A stretch of DNA of 42,291 bases, from positions 1-42,291 of the forward strand of contig JAUNVA010000017.1 of assembly GCA_030537895.1 (NCBI GenBank), in the 5' to 3' direction. The notes beneath the pieces are model-generated. The model was not told the origin of the DNA. It searched no databases and saw only the letters and a list, made by a program, of their open reading frames with translations. The translations under genes and the position numbers were made by a program. Within the stretch, counting starts at the first letter, position 1, and each line of letters begins with the position of its first letter. Shown here piece after piece: positions 7,380 through 18,000 of this stretch. Source of the stretch: Bowdeniella nasicola (GTDB lineage Bacteria > Actinomycetota > Actinomycetes > Actinomycetales > Actinomycetaceae).

Positions 7380-8597
7380 ATGCGTAGTTCCCCGACAGTG
7401 CGCGGCCCCCGCCTGTGGCCGCTGTATCTCGGTGGAGCCCTGGGCCCCTTCGGTGGCGCCATGATCAACGTGATCTTGCCAGAACTGGCTGCGGACCTGG
7501 ACGCCAGCGTCACCGAAGCGGGATTCGCTGTGAGCACCTACCTCCTGCCCTTCTCCCTCGTACTCCTCATTTCGGGGACGCTCGGACAACGATGGGGCCT
7601 CGCCCGAACCGCGCGCGTGGCGTTCATCGCCTACGCGGTCGGCACCCTGATCTGCATCATGGCTGGCACGATCACGCCCTTCCTGATCGGTCGGGCGATC
7701 CAGGGGGTGGCGAATGCGTTCACCTCCCCGCTCCTCATCGCTCTGATCCTCGCCCACACGGGAGTCGGTCGGCAGGGGCGTGCGCTCGGCATCTACGCCA
7801 GCATCCAGGCCTCCGGCTACGCCATCGCGCCGCTCGCGGGCGGGGTTGCCGTCGGCATCGACTTCCGTCTGGCATTCGCCGTGTCCGCGATGTTCGCGCT
7901 CGTGATCGCGGCGCTCGTCACCATGCGTGACGAGGCGGCGGATGCGCAGGGCAAACAGATCTCGTTCGCCTCGCTCCTAAGCGGCCGGCTCGCTATCGCG
8001 TGCCTCATCGCCCTGTGCCTGCAGTTCGCTGCCTCCTCCGTCGTCGTCTTTACGGGCCTCGTAGCCGCCGATCGGTTCGCGATGGCCGCGCCGACGCGCG
8101 GCATCGTCGTCGCCGGCTTTGGGATCGCCGGCCTGCTTGCCGGTCAGGTGATCGGCGCCGTCATGGACCGATTCGGCATGACATGGATCGGTCCGCCACT
8201 GCTGCTGATCGGTGCCGGCTCCGCCGCCGTCTGCGTGATCACCCCGACCATCACCCTGCTCGTGGTCGCCGTGTGGATCGGCGGGCTCGCGAGCGCCGGC
8301 GGTCGCATCCTGTTCACGACGTTGGCACTCGCGTCCACGCCGTCGAACCCGGCGGGCGCCACCTCGGTCGCGATGGCTTCCCAGTTCATCGGGACGGCCA
8401 GCGTGCCCCTGTTCATTCCCCTGTACGCCGCCTCGGCTCCCACCCTCGCTTGGATCATCGTGGCGAGCGGAGTAGTCGGCGCGGTTCTTGCCATCATCGG
8501 GACCCGAACCCCCGCGTTGCGTTCGGAGACAACAGTGAAGGAGATAGCGTGTCGAAAGTCAGATCAGACGTCGCCGACGTGCTCGCCGAACACCTGA
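7380..8597 (+). CDS. MFS transporter
   Basis: A 405-residue polytopic membrane protein with about twelve hydrophobic segments arranged as two six-helix halves separated near residue 190 by a short charged loop (DEAADAQGKQ). The loop between helices 2 and 3 reads LGQRWGLARTARVA, a weakened version of the family motif A. A second echo, VMDRFGM, follows in the C-terminal half. It could export a toxic intermediate or import a second substrate, and the ABC importer nearby makes export at least as likely. The ATG at 7380 lies 12 bp after GGGAGG. The nearer ATG at 7369 is out of frame. The last 49 bp overlap the next gene, so the C-terminal tail is read in two frames. Confidence 0.85.
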   Translation: MRSSPTVRGPRLWPLYLGGALGPFGGAMINVILPELAADLDASVTEAGFAVSTYLLPFSLVLLISGTLGQRWGLARTARVAFIAYAVGTLICIMAGTITPFLIGRAIQGVANAFTSPLLIALILAHTGVGRQGRALGIYASIQASGYAIAPLAGGVAVGIDFRLAFAVSAMFALVIAALVTMRDEAADAQGKQISFASLLSGRLAIACLIALCLQFAASSVVVFTGLVAADRFAMAAPTRGIVVAGFGIAGLLAGQVIGAVMDRFGMTWIGPPLLLIGAGSAAVCVITPTITLLVVAVWIGGLASAGGRILFTTLALASTPSNPAGATSVAMASQFIGTASVPLFIPLYAASAPTLAWIIVASGVVGAVLAIIGTRTPALRSETTVKEIACRKSDQTSPTCSPNT

Positions 8598-9268
8598 AGG
8601 ATGGCTCGACCCTGGCTGTCGGCGGGTTCGGACTGTGTGGAATTCCGCGTGACCTCATTGAGGTGGTTCGCGACCTCGGGGTGAAGGATCTCACGATCGT
8701 GTCGAACAACATGGGGATCGACGGCAAGGGGCTTGGCCTCCTGCTCGAGAACCACCAGGTCACCCGGGTACTCGGCTCCTACGTGGGCGAAAATCGACTC
8801 TTCGCAGAGCAGTACCTTTCCGGGGAACTCGACGTGGAATTCGTTCCACAGGGCACCCTGGCAGAGCGGATGCGCGCGGGAGGTGCCGGAATTCCGGCGT
8901 TCTTCACGAAGACCGGAGTCGGCACCGTCGTCGCCGAGGGCAAACGTACCGAGGAGTTCGACGGTGAGACCTATCTGATGGAGCGCGCGATCGTTGCCGA
9001 CATCTCGCTTGTCCGCGCCGCCGTCGCTGATCCGGACGGCAACCTGGTCTACAACCTTACGGCCCGCAACTTCAACCCGCTCGTGGCCTCCTGCGGGCGC
9101 GTGACGTTCGCCGAGGCGGAGCAGATCGTCGACCTCGGTGACATCGAGCCCGATCACATCATGACCCCGGGCGTGTACGTCGACCACGTGGTCGCTGCCA
9201 GGCCGGGGGACAAGGACATCGAGCAGCGCACGGTGCGCCCGCGCGCCGCGAATGGAGCGGAGGGATAG
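8549..9268 (+). CDS. scoA: 3-oxoacid CoA-transferase, subunit A
   Basis: A 239-residue alpha subunit of a two-component family I CoA-transferase, which moves CoA from succinyl-CoA to a 3-oxo acid such as acetoacetate or 3-oxoadipate. Diagnostic features are the glycine-rich GGFGLCGIP near residue 24, the [10 protein letters not shown] segment and the late [11 protein letters not shown]. These look more like succinyl-CoA:3-ketoacid (ScoA) enzymes than the 3-oxoadipate-specific ones, but the distinction is not secure. The start is GTG 8549, 5 bp after AAGGAG, giving a 49-bp overlap with the transporter gene. Longer upstream readings in this frame lack family similarity. It is followed after 2 bp by subunit B. 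Confidence 0.9.
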   Translation: MSKVRSDVADVLAEHLKDGSTLAVGGFGLCGIPRDLIEVVRDLGVKDLTIVSNNMGIDGKGLGLLLENHQVTRVLGSYVGENRLFAEQYLSGELDVEFVPQGTLAERMRAGGAGIPAFFTKTGVGTVVAEGKRTEEFDGETYLMERAIVADISLVRAAVADPDGNLVYNLTARNFNPLVASCGRVTFAEAEQIVDLGDIEPDHIMTPGVYVDHVVAARPGDKDIEQRTVRPRAANGAEG

Positions 9269-9270
9269 TC

Positions 9271-9918
9271 ATGAGCTGGACACGAGACGAGATGGCGGCG
9301 CTCGCCGCCCGCGAACTGCACGACGGCGACTACGTGAATCTGGGGATCGGCATCCCCACGCTGGTGGCCAACCACATCCCCGACGGCGTGCGTGTACTCC
9401 TCCAGTCCGAGAACGGCATCCTCGGCATGGGGCCCTTCCCCTACGAGGGGAAGGAAGATGCCGACCTCATTAACGCGGGTAAGCAGACCGTCACCCTCGT
9501 GCCCGGTGCGGCGATCTTCGACTCGGCCACGAGCTTCGGCATGATCCGCGGGGGCCACGTCAAGGTGGCCGTGCTCGGCGCCATGCAGGTCTCGGGAAGC
9601 GGGGACCTCGCCAACTGGACGATCCCCGGCAAGATGGTCAAGGGCATGGGCGGTGCCATGGACCTCGTGGCGGGCACACCGCGCGTCATCGTCCTGACCG
9701 ACCATGTGGCCAAGGATGGGTCACTGAAGATCGTGCGCGAATGCACGCTCCCGCTCACCGGAGTTGGCGTCGTTGACCGGGTCATCACCGACCGGGCCGT
9801 CTTCGACATCGTGGACGGTCGCCTCTTCCTGCGCGAACTCGCGCCGGGGGAGGACTACGACGACGTCGTCGCCGCCACCGAAGCTGAAGTGCACGACGGG
9901 CGAGGGGAGACGGCATGA
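9271..9918 (+). CDS. scoB: 3-oxoacid CoA-transferase, subunit B
   Basis: A 215-residue beta subunit carrying the catalytic glutamate, Glu47 in the SENGILG motif, which forms the acyl and CoA thioester intermediates. The [13 protein letters not shown] segment (26-37) and [15 protein letters not shown] are typical. It completes the heterodimer with the preceding subunit. The start ATG 9271 is 2 bp after the subunit A stop, with GGAGGG overlapping that stop region. Its own stop overlaps the thiolase ATG (ATGA). The pairing activates a beta-keto acid at the end of the pathway and feeds the thiolase. Specificity for acetoacetate versus 3-oxoadipate is open. The absence of ring-cleavage genes in the window weighs against 3-oxoadipate. 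Confidence 0.9.
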   Translation: MSWTRDEMAALAARELHDGDYVNLGIGIPTLVANHIPDGVRVLLQSENGILGMGPFPYEGKEDADLINAGKQTVTLVPGAAIFDSATSFGMIRGGHVKVAVLGAMQVSGSGDLANWTIPGKMVKGMGGAMDLVAGTPRVIVLTDHVAKDGSLKIVRECTLPLTGVGVVDRVITDRAVFDIVDGRLFLRELAPGEDYDDVVAATEAEVHDGRGETA

Positions 9919-11093
9919 ACGACGTCGTCATCCTCGCGGGGGCACGCACCCCACAGGGGCGCCTCCTTGGTGTGCTCGCTCCGCTGAGCGCCGTTGACCT
10001 CGGGGCACACGCGATCCGCCACGCCCTCGAACGTTCGGGCGTGGCGAGGAGCGAGGTCAGCGGAGTGGTCATGGGGCAGGCCATCTCCGCTGGGTGCGGG
10101 CAGAACCCCGCCCGCCAGGCGGCACTCAAGGCCGGCCTGGACCCGTCCTGCGTCGCGGAGACATTAAATAAGGTATGTCTCTCCGGTACCGCCGCCATCC
10201 TGAACGCCGCCCGCGTCATCGCGGTGGGGGAGGCCGAGGTGATGGTGGCCGGCGGGATGGAGTCGATGACCCACGCCCCCCATCTCGTGACGGGGGCTCG
10301 CGCGGGTGTGGCCTACGGGTCCCTGCCCACCGCTGACGCGATGGCCCTGGACGGCCTGACCGACGCCGCCGGGCAGTGCTCCATGGGCGTGCTCACCGAG
10401 GAGGGCAACACCGAGCGCGGTCTCACCCGCGCGGAACAGGACGCCGTCGCCGAAGCCAGCCACCGGCGGGCCACGGCCGCCCAGAACGCGGGACGGTTCG
10501 ACGCTGAGATCGCACCCATCGAAGTGCCCCAGCGGCGGGGCGAGCCGCTCCGCGTGGAGGCCGATGAGGGGGTTCGCCCGGAGACGAGTGCGCAGACGCT
10601 GGCCCGCCTGCGCCCGGCTTTCGCGAGGGAGGGGACCATCACGGCGGGTAATTCCTCACCCATCTCCGATGGTGCCGCGGCGGTGGTGCTCGCCTCCCGC
10701 GACTACGCCGACCGTCACGGTCTGAGCTGGCTCGCTCGGATCGTCGGCGGCGGCGTCGTTGCTGGGCCCGACACTTCCCTGCACACGAAACCGGCCGCAG
10801 CGATCGAAACGGCGCTTGAGCGGATCGGTTGGGAGATCTCCAGCCTGGACATCATCGAGATCAACGAGGCCTTCGGCGCCGTGGTCGCGGCCTCGGCCGC
10901 ACAGCTGGGGATCGATCCGAAGATCGTTAACACCTCCGGGGGAGCAATTGCCCTCGGCCACCCGCTGGGAGCCTCTGGCGCGCGCCTCGTGCTGCATGCC
11001 GCCCTCGAACTCCAGCGCCGGGGCTCGGGGCGGGCCGCCGTCGCCCTGTGCGGCGGAGGGGGCCAAGGCGACGCCGTGCTGCTGGAACGCTAA
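9915..11093 (+). CDS. thiolase (acetyl-CoA acetyltransferase-like)
   Basis: A 392-residue thiolase that cleaves a 3-oxoacyl-CoA with free CoA to give acetyl-CoA and a shortened acyl-CoA. The acyl-accepting Cys88 lies in KVCLSG, NEAFG follows in the C-terminal half, and the second catalytic pair is His349 in [10 protein letters not shown] and Cys379 in ALCGGGGQG. The motif around Cys88 has Leu where Ser or Ala is usual. ATG 9915 overlaps the subunit B stop. As the last gene of the run it ends the pathway in central metabolism. It is shaped like degradative AtoB/PcaF enzymes, and which chain length it prefers is not visible. A bulged hairpin follows the stop. Confidence 0.93.
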   Translation: MNDVVILAGARTPQGRLLGVLAPLSAVDLGAHAIRHALERSGVARSEVSGVVMGQAISAGCGQNPARQAALKAGLDPSCVAETLNKVCLSGTAAILNAARVIAVGEAEVMVAGGMESMTHAPHLVTGARAGVAYGSLPTADAMALDGLTDAAGQCSMGVLTEEGNTERGLTRAEQDAVAEASHRRATAAQNAGRFDAEIAPIEVPQRRGEPLRVEADEGVRPETSAQTLARLRPAFAREGTITAGNSSPISDGAAAVVLASRDYADRHGLSWLARIVGGGVVAGPDTSLHTKPAAAIETALERIGWEISSLDIIEINEAFGAVVAASAAQLGIDPKIVNTSGGAIALGHPLGASGARLVLHAALELQRRGSGRAAVALCGGGGQGDAVLLER

Positions 11094-11101
11094 GGTCCAG
11101 C

Positions 11102-11162
11102 GGAGCCGGCCTCGCGCGGTACAGACCCGGCGAAACGCTCCTGCATGCCGAGGTCCGGCTCC
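11102..11162 (+). terminator. bulged stem-loop after the thiolase gene
   Basis: GGAGCCGG-CCTCG (11102-11114) pairs with CGAGG-T-CCGGCTCC (11149-11162), giving 13 base pairs with one bulged T and a 34-nt loop, 8 bp after the thiolase stop. Its position suggests it ends the catabolic transcript before rpoB. It lacks a T-run, as many actinobacterial hairpins do, and the loop is long, so termination is only probable. Confidence 0.5.
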
Positions 11163-11303
11163 CCGCGCCAGCCATGCGACCGACGCCGTCCGCGCTCCGA
11201 GCGGGTCTGCGGCTGGGCCACGGCGTCCCCTCGCACGGCGCTCGCAAACGGGCGGCCGCAAAACTCCGCGGCGTGAGCGTGACGAAAGACATGTCGCGTG
11301 GTA

Positions 11304-11332
11304 TAGACTCCGCCCCGATTTGTCCCTATAGT
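11304..11332 (+). promoter_or_regulatory. candidate rpoB promoter -10 elements
   Basis: TAGACT (11304-11309) and TATAGT (11327-11332) both fit the actinobacterial TANNNT pattern in an otherwise GC-rich leader, 165 and 140 bp before the rpoB start. Neither has a strong -35 at 17-18 bp. One or both probably drive rpoB-rpoC. Confidence 0.4.
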
Positions 11333-11470
11333 TGAGAGTTGCGCTTATCGTGTCCGAGGTGGACTGTGCGCCGGCATCCTTTTAATCGCGCGCAGGGTGT
11401 AGACGGGCCAGTACCAGTTAGGGGCCGATAGGGCGTGCGTGCGCATGAGAAACGCAGGGAAGGACACCCT

Positions 11471-14400
11471 TTGGCTGCCTCGAGCACCTCTACTACATCT
11501 ACGGCTGACGCCATCCGAAATCGTACCGTTTCGCGACGTACCTCGTTCGCGAAGATTCACGAACCTTTGCAGGCCCCCGATCTGCTGAGCCTGCAGACCG
11601 AGAGCTTCGACTGGCTCCTCGGCACGCCGGCCTGGCGCGAGCGGGTCGCCGAAGCCAAGGCCGCCGGCGAGAAGGACATCCCCGAGAGCTCCGGCCTCGA
11701 GGAGATCTTCGCTGAAATCTCCCCAATCGAGGACCTCGGTCAGACGATGGAGCTCACCTTCAAGGAGCACCACTTCTTCGACCCCAAGTACACGGTCGAG
11801 GAATGCCGCGAGAAGTCCAAGACCTACGCGGCCCCGCTCTACGTCGTCGCCGAGTTCATCAACCACGCGACCGAAGAGATTAAGTCCCAGACGGTCTTCA
11901 TGGGTGACTTCCCGCTCATGACCGATAAGGGCACCTTCATCATTAACGGGACCGAGCGCGTCGTCGTCTCCCAGCTCGTGCGCTCCCCGGGCGTCTACTT
12001 CGAAAAGAGCGAAGACCGCACCTCGGGTCGCGATATCTTCACCGCGAAGATCATCCCCTCCCGGGGCGCCTGGCTCGAGTTCGAGATTGATAAGCGCGAC
12101 TTCGTGGGCGTGCGTATCGACCGCAAGCGCAAGCAGTCGGTCACCCACTTCCTGCGGGCCCTCGGCCTCACCACCGAGGAGATCCGCTCCGAGTTTGCGA
12201 ACTACCCCGTCGTGCTGGAGACCCTGGAAAAGGACACGGTCACCACGCAGGACGAGGCTCTGCTCGACATCTACCGCAAGATCCGCCCCGGCGAGCCGCC
12301 GAGCGCGGACGCGGGCCGCAACCTGCTGAACAACTTCTACTTCACGGGCAAGCGCTACGACCTCGCCAAGGTGGGGCGTTACAAGCTCAACAAGAAGCTC
12401 GGCCTGGACGTCGCCCTCGGCGAGTCCGTCCTGCGTGTCGACGACGTCGTCGCGACCATCAAGTACCTCGCCGCCCTGCACGCCGCCCACGCCACCATGC
12501 CGGGCAAGCGCAAGGGCAAGGACATCGAGGTGCGCGTCGAAACTGACGACATTGACCACTTCGGTAACCGCCGCATCCGCGCCGTCGGTGAGCTCATCCA
12601 GAACCAGGTCCGCACGGGTCTCGCCCGTATGGAACGCGTCGTGCGCGAACGGATGACCACCCAGGACGTCGAGGCGATCACGCCGCAGACGCTCATCAAC
12701 ATTCGGCCCGTGACCGCGGCGATCAAGGAGTTCTTCGGGACCTCCCAGCTCTCCCAGTTCATGGACCAGAACAACCCGCTCGCGGGCCTCACGCACAAGC
12801 GTCGCCTCTCGGCGCTCGGCCCCGGCGGCCTGTCCCGCGACCGCGCGGGCATGGAAGTGCGCGACGTGCACCCCTCCCACTACGGGCGGATGTGCCCCAT
12901 TGAGACGCCGGAAGGCCCGAACATCGGCCTCATCGGCTCCCTCGCGACGTTCGCGCGCCTCGACCCGTTCGGGTTCGTGGAGACCCCCTACCGCAAGGTG
13001 CACGACGGCAAGGTCACCGACGAGGTCGTCTACCTCACGGCCGACGACGAAGAGCGCCACGTCATCGCGCAGGCCAACGCCAAGCTGAACGACGACGGCT
13101 CCTTCGCTGAGGACCGCGTCCTGTGCCGCATCTCCGGCGGCGAGCCGGCGCTGGTGGATATCCAGCAGGTCGACTACATGGATGTCTCCGCCCGCCAGAT
13201 GGTCTCCGTCGCGACGGCGATGATCCCCTTCCTGGAGCACGACAACGCCAACCGCGCCCTCATGGGTGCGAATATGCAGCGCCAGGCCGTCCCGCTCATC
13301 CGCCCGGCCGCCCCGCTCGTGGGCACCGGCATGGAGCGACGCGCGGCCGTCGACGCGGGCGATGTGCTCGTGGCCGAGGGCGCCGGCGTCGTCACCGAGG
13401 TCAGCGCAGACGCCGTTCACGTGGCCGAAGATTCCGGCAAGAACCGCGTCTACCGCGTGGTGAAGTTTGCCCGCTCGAACCAGGGCAACTCCTACAACCA
13501 GCGGGTCCTCGTGAACGAGGGCGACCGCGTCGAGGTGGGCTCCGTGCTCGCCGACGGCCCGGCCACCGACGAGGGCGAACTCTCGCTCGGCCAGAACCTG
13601 CTTGTGGCGTTCATGAGCTGGGAAGGCTACAACTACGAGGACGCGATCATCCTCTCCCAGCGGGTCGTCTCCGAAGACCTGCTCACCTCGATCCACATCG
13701 AGGAATACGAGGCCGAAGCGCGCGACTCGAAGCTCGGCCCCGAAGAGATCACCCGCGACCTGCCCAACGTGTCCGAGGACATGGTGGCCAACCTCGATGA
13801 GCGCGGCATCATTCGCATCGGCGCCGAGGTCAGCTCCGGCGACATTCTCGTCGGCAAGGTCACGCCGAAGGGCGAGACCGAACTCACCAGCGAGGAGCGC
13901 CTGCTGCGCGCCATCTTCGGTGAGAAGGCCCGCGAGGTGCGCGACACCTCCACGCGGGTACCCCACGGTGAGTCGGGCATCGTCATCGGTGTGCGCGAGT
14001 TCAACGTCGAAAACGGCGACGATCTCGGGCCCGAGGTGACCCAGAAGGTCGTCGTCTACATCGCCCAACGCCGCAAGATTACGGACGGTGACAAGCTCGC
14101 CGGCCGCCACGGCAACAAGGGCGTCATCTCGACGATCCTGCCGGTCGAGGACATGCCGTTCATGGAGGACGGCACCCCGGTGGACATCATCTTGAACCCG
14201 CTCGGCGTGCCCGGCCGGATGAACCTCGGCCAGGTCATGGAGCTGCACCTCGGATGGGTGGCCGCCAATGGCTGGGACATCACGGGGCTGAAGGAAGCCG
14301 GCGAGGAATGGGTGAAGTCCCTGCCCGAGGCCGCCCTGAAGGGCGAGCCCGGCGCGCTCGTCGCCTCCCCGGTGTTCGATGGCATCCAGCGGCCCGAACT

Positions 14401-14983
14401 CGAGGGCCTGCTCGCCAACGTGAACCCCAACCGCGACGGCGATCGCTTGGTCAACGAGCACGGCAAGGCCCGCCTGTTTGATGGGCGCTCCGGCGAACCG
14501 TTCCCGGACCCGGTGGCAGTCGGCTACATGTACATTTTGAAGCTGCACCACCTGGTCGACGACAAGATCCACGCACGGGCCACCGGCCCCTACTCGATGA
14601 TCACCCAGCAGCCGCTCGGCGGTAAGGCCCAGTTCGGCGGCCAGCGCTTCGGTGAGATGGAGGTGTGGGCGCTCGAAGCCTACGGCGCTGCCTACGCGCT
14701 GCAGGAACTCCTGACGATCAAGTCCGACGACGTCACGGGCCGCGTGAAGGTCTACGAGGCGATCGTGAAGGGCGACAACATCCCCGAGCCGGGGATGCCC
14801 GAATCCTTCCGGGTCTTGATCAAGGAAATGCGGTCTCTGTGCCTGAATGTGGAAGCGCTGGACGTGGAGGGCAACGCCCTCGACCTGCGTGACACCGAAG
14901 ACGACGACATGCGCGCGACCGACGAGCTCGGTATCGACTTGGGTCGGCGCCCCGATGGGGCGGCGGATTTCGACGCGCTGTAA
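11471..14983 (+). CDS. rpoB: DNA-directed RNA polymerase beta subunit
   Basis: The catalytic beta subunit of RNA polymerase, 1170 residues from the TTG at 11471. That TTG is preferred over the in-frame GTG at 11435 because GGGAAGGA lies 6-7 bp before it and actinobacterial beta subunits start near here. The rifampicin-binding cluster spans residues 421-447 and is wild type at the main resistance positions: Gln429, Asp432, His442 and Ser447 correspond to E. coli 513, 516, 526 and 531. The C-terminal domain has the expected [21 protein letters not shown] block that interlocks with the beta-prime subunit. An 83-bp spacer with a small hairpin separates it from rpoC, and the two are surely co-transcribed. 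Confidence 0.98.
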   Translation: MAASSTSTTSTADAIRNRTVSRRTSFAKIHEPLQAPDLLSLQTESFDWLLGTPAWRERVAEAKAAGEKDIPESSGLEEIFAEISPIEDLGQTMELTFKEHHFFDPKYTVEECREKSKTYAAPLYVVAEFINHATEEIKSQTVFMGDFPLMTDKGTFIINGTERVVVSQLVRSPGVYFEKSEDRTSGRDIFTAKIIPSRGAWLEFEIDKRDFVGVRIDRKRKQSVTHFLRALGLTTEEIRSEFANYPVVLETLEKDTVTTQDEALLDIYRKIRPGEPPSADAGRNLLNNFYFTGKRYDLAKVGRYKLNKKLGLDVALGESVLRVDDVVATIKYLAALHAAHATMPGKRKGKDIEVRVETDDIDHFGNRRIRAVGELIQNQVRTGLARMERVVRERMTTQDVEAITPQTLINIRPVTAAIKEFFGTSQLSQFMDQNNPLAGLTHKRRLSALGPGGLSRDRAGMEVRDVHPSHYGRMCPIETPEGPNIGLIGSLATFARLDPFGFVETPYRKVHDGKVTDEVVYLTADDEERHVIAQANAKLNDDGSFAEDRVLCRISGGEPALVDIQQVDYMDVSARQMVSVATAMIPFLEHDNANRALMGANMQRQAVPLIRPAAPLVGTGMERRAAVDAGDVLVAEGAGVVTEVSADAVHVAEDSGKNRVYRVVKFARSNQGNSYNQRVLVNEGDRVEVGSVLADGPATDEGELSLGQNLLVAFMSWEGYNYEDAIILSQRVVSEDLLTSIHIEEYEAEARDSKLGPEEITRDLPNVSEDMVANLDERGIIRIGAEVSSGDILVGKVTPKGETELTSEERLLRAIFGEKAREVRDTSTRVPHGESGIVIGVREFNVENGDDLGPEVTQKVVVYIAQRRKITDGDKLAGRHGNKGVISTILPVEDMPFMEDGTPVDIILNPLGVPGRMNLGQVMELHLGWVAANGWDITGLKEAGEEWVKSLPEAALKGEPGALVASPVFDGIQRPELEGLLANVNPNRDGDRLVNEHGKARLFDGRSGEPFPDPVAVGYMYILKLHHLVDDKIHARATGPYSMITQQPLGGKAQFGGQRFGEMEVWALEAYGAAYALQELLTIKSDDVTGRVKVYEAIVKGDNIPEPGMPESFRVLIKEMRSLCLNVEALDVEGNALDLRDTEDDDMRATDELGIDLGRRPDGAADFDAL

Positions 14984-14992
14984 GGCGGGTGC

Positions 14993-15020
14993 GGGCGGCC
15001 GCGCAGGCGGCCCCCCGCCC
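14993..15020 (+). other. hairpin between rpoB and rpoC
   Basis: GGCCGC (14997-15002) and GCGGCC (15007-15012) form a 6-bp stem with a GCAG loop, extended by GGGC with GCCC across a four-C bulge. It lies between two co-transcribed genes, so mRNA processing, pausing or stability is more likely than termination. Confidence 0.4.
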
Positions 15021-15066
15021 ACGCCCACACACCGGCTCTCACACTTTTATGAGGAAGTAGGAAACC

Positions 15067-18000
15067 TTGCTCGACGTTAATGTCTTCGACCAGATCCACA
15101 TTGGACTGGCGACCGCGGACGATGTTCGCTCCTGGTCGCATGGCGAAGTAAAAAAGCCCGAAACCATCAACTACCGAACCCTGAAGCCCGAAAAGGACGG
15201 CCTGTTCTGCGAGCGCATCTTCGGTCCCACGCGGGACTGGGAGTGCAACTGCGGTAAGTACAAGCGCGTCCGCTTCAAGGGAATTATCTGTGAGCGGTGC
15301 GGCGTGGAGATCACCCGCTCCAACGTGCGCCGCGAGCGGATGGCCCACATCGAGTTGGCCACGCCCGTCACCCACATTTGGTACTTCAAGGGCGTGCCCT
15401 CACGCCTCGGCTACCTGCTCGACCTCGCGCCGAAGGACCTGGAGAAGGTCATCTACTTTGCCGCCTACATGGTCACCTCGGTGGACGAGGAAGGTCGCCA
15501 CGAGGACCTGCCGGATCTCGAGGCCGAGATCGGCGTGGAGCGTAAGCAGATCGAGGATCAGCGCGACGCCGACATCGAATACCGGATGCGTAAGCTCGAG
15601 ACCGACCTGGCGGCCCTGGAGGAAGCCGGCGCTAAGACCGCCGACCTCACCAAGGCCAAGAAGGGCGCCGAGCGCGAGGTAGGCAATATCCGGCGCAACG
15701 CGGATAAGGAACTCGAGCGCCTGGAGCAGGTCTGGGACCGCTTCAAGAACCTCAAGGTCGGCGACCTCGAGGGCGACGAGTCCCTCTACCGCGAGATGCG
15801 CACGCGCTACGGCATGTACTTCGAGGGATCGAAGGGCGCTGCGGCGATCCAAAAGCGCCTGCGTGACTTCGACCTGAAGGCCGAGGCCGAATCCCTGAAG
15901 GAGGTCGCCGAGAACGCCTCCGGGCAGCGGCGCATCCGCGCGCTGAAGCGCCTGAAGGTCATCAACGCGTTCCTGTCCACGGGCAACTCGCCCGAGGGTA
16001 TGGTCCTGGACTGCGTCCCGGTGATCCCGCCGGACCTGCGCCCGATGGTGCAGCTGGACGGTGGCCGCTTCGCGACCTCAGACCTGAACGACCTCTACCG
16101 CCGCGTCATCAACCGGAACAACCGCCTGAAGCGCCTGCTCGATCTCAACGCCCCCGAGATCATCGTGGACAACGAAAAGCGCATGCTCCAGGAGTCGGTG
16201 GACGCCCTGTTCGACAACGGCCGCCGCGGCCGGCCCGTCACCGGGCCCGGCAACCGCGCGCTCAAGTCGCTCTCGGACATGCTGAAGGGCAAGCAGGGTC
16301 GCTTCCGTGGCAACCTGCTCGGTAAGCGCGTCGACTACTCCGGCCGTTCCGTGATCGTCGTCGGCCCGACCCTGAAGCTGCACCAGTGTGGCCTGCCCAA
16401 GCAGATGGCACTGGAGCTGTTCAAGCCCTTCGTCATGAAGCGCCTGGTCGACCTGCAGCACGCGCAGAACATCAAGGCCGCCAAGCGGATGGTGGAGCGC
16501 TCGCGCCCGCAGGTGTGGGACGTCCTTGAAGAGGTCATCCGGGAGCACCCGGTCCTGTTGAACCGCGCCCCCACGCTGCACCGCCTCGGCATTCAGGCGT
16601 TTGAGCCGCAGCTCGTGGAGGGTAAGGCGATTCAGCTGCACCCGCTCGTGTGTGGTGCCTTCAACGCCGACTTCGATGGCGACCAGATGGCCGTGCACCT
16701 GCCGCTGAGCCCCGAGGCCCAGGCGGAGGCGCGCATCCTCATGCTGTCCTCGAACAACATCTTGAAGCCCTCCGATGGCCGCCCCGTGACCATGCCCTCC
16801 CAGGACATGATCATTGGTCTGTACCACCTCACGGCGGCCGACGAGGACGGCGCCGGCGCCGGACGCCAGTTCGCGACCCCGGCGGAGGCCATCATGGCCT
16901 ACGACGCGGGCGAGCTCGCGCTCGGTGCGCCGATCAAGGTGCGTTTCGATGACATCGTGATCGGCAAGACGATGGAGGTGCCGGAGGACTACGAGGCGGG
17001 CGACCCGCTCGTCATCGAGACCACCCTGGGCCGCACCCTGTTCAACGAGGCGCTGCCGGTTGACTACCCCTACGTCAATAAGGTCGTCGACAAGAAGGTG
17101 CTTTCCGGCATCGTCAACGACCTGGCCGAGCGCTACCCGAAGGTCGCCGTCGCCGAGTCGCTGGACGCCCTGAAGGCCGCCGGCTACTACTGGGCGACCC
17201 GCTCCGGCGTGACGATCGCGATCTCCGACGTCGTCGCCCCGCCGCAGAAGAACGAAATCCTCGAGGTCTACGAGAAGAAGGCCGAAGCGACGGAAGAGAG
17301 CTTCCAAAACGGCTTCCTCGAAGATGCCGAACGGCGCGATGAGCTGATCCGCACCTGGACCGAGGCAACCGACCGAGTGGCCGAGGCCATGCAGGAAAAC
17401 CTGCCCGAGTCCAACACCGTGAATCGGATGGTGACCTCCGGTGCGCGCGGTAACTGGATGCAGGTGCGGCAGATCGCCGGGATGCGCGGTCTCGTGGCCT
17501 CCCCACGCGGCGAGATCATTCCGCGCCCCATTAAGTCGAACTACCTGGAAGGCCTCTCGGTTCTCGAGTACTTCATCGAGACGCACGGTGCGCGTAAGGG
17601 TAACGCCGATACCGCGCTGCGAACCGCCGACTCGGGCTACCTCACACGCCGCCTCGTGGACGTCTCTCAGGACGTCATCGTGCGAGAGCACGACTGTGGC
17701 ACGCGTGCCGGCCTCACGCTCCCGATCGCGGAGCGCGACGAATCCGGTGAGCTGCGGCGTGCCGACCAGGTGGAGACCGCCGTCTACGCGCGCACCCTCG
17801 CCGCGGATGTCACGGCCGAAGACGGAACGGTGCTGGCCGAGGCCGGCGTCGACGTCGGCGACGTGCTCATCGACCGCCTCATCGAGGCGGGCATCACCGA
17901 GGTGAAGGTCCGTTCGGTCCTCACCTGTTCCTCGCGCGTGGGTACCTGTGCCCTGTGCTACGGCCGCTCGCTCGCCTCCGGCAAGCTCGTGGACATCGGC

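Larger units (their letters stand above)
11094..11470. other. non-coding spacer and rpoB leader
   Basis: This 377-bp stretch separates the catabolic operon from rpoB and has no credible gene. It holds a bulged stem-loop just after the thiolase (listed separately), then two TANNNT hexamers that could be -10 boxes for rpoB: TAGACT at 11304-11309 and TATAGT at 11327-11332. The nearest -35-like match to the first is GTGACG with a 19-bp spacer, which is weak. The final segment carries the rpoB ribosome-binding site GGGAAGGA. The genes rplJ and rplL, which commonly precede rpoB, are not here. Confidence 0.75.

Noticed and set aside
8549..11093. Assignment of the CoA-transferase and thiolase to the beta-ketoadipate pathway (pcaIJF)
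   Set aside because: No protocatechuate or catechol ring-cleavage genes are in the window, and subunit A looks closer to acetoacetate-type enzymes. The pathway cannot be named.
11345..15028. Very long open frame of about 1227 codons antisense to rpoB
   Set aside because: It mirrors rpoB codon positions in GC-rich DNA, is rich in Leu, Val, His and Asp, and has no family motif or start signal. It is a shadow of the real gene.
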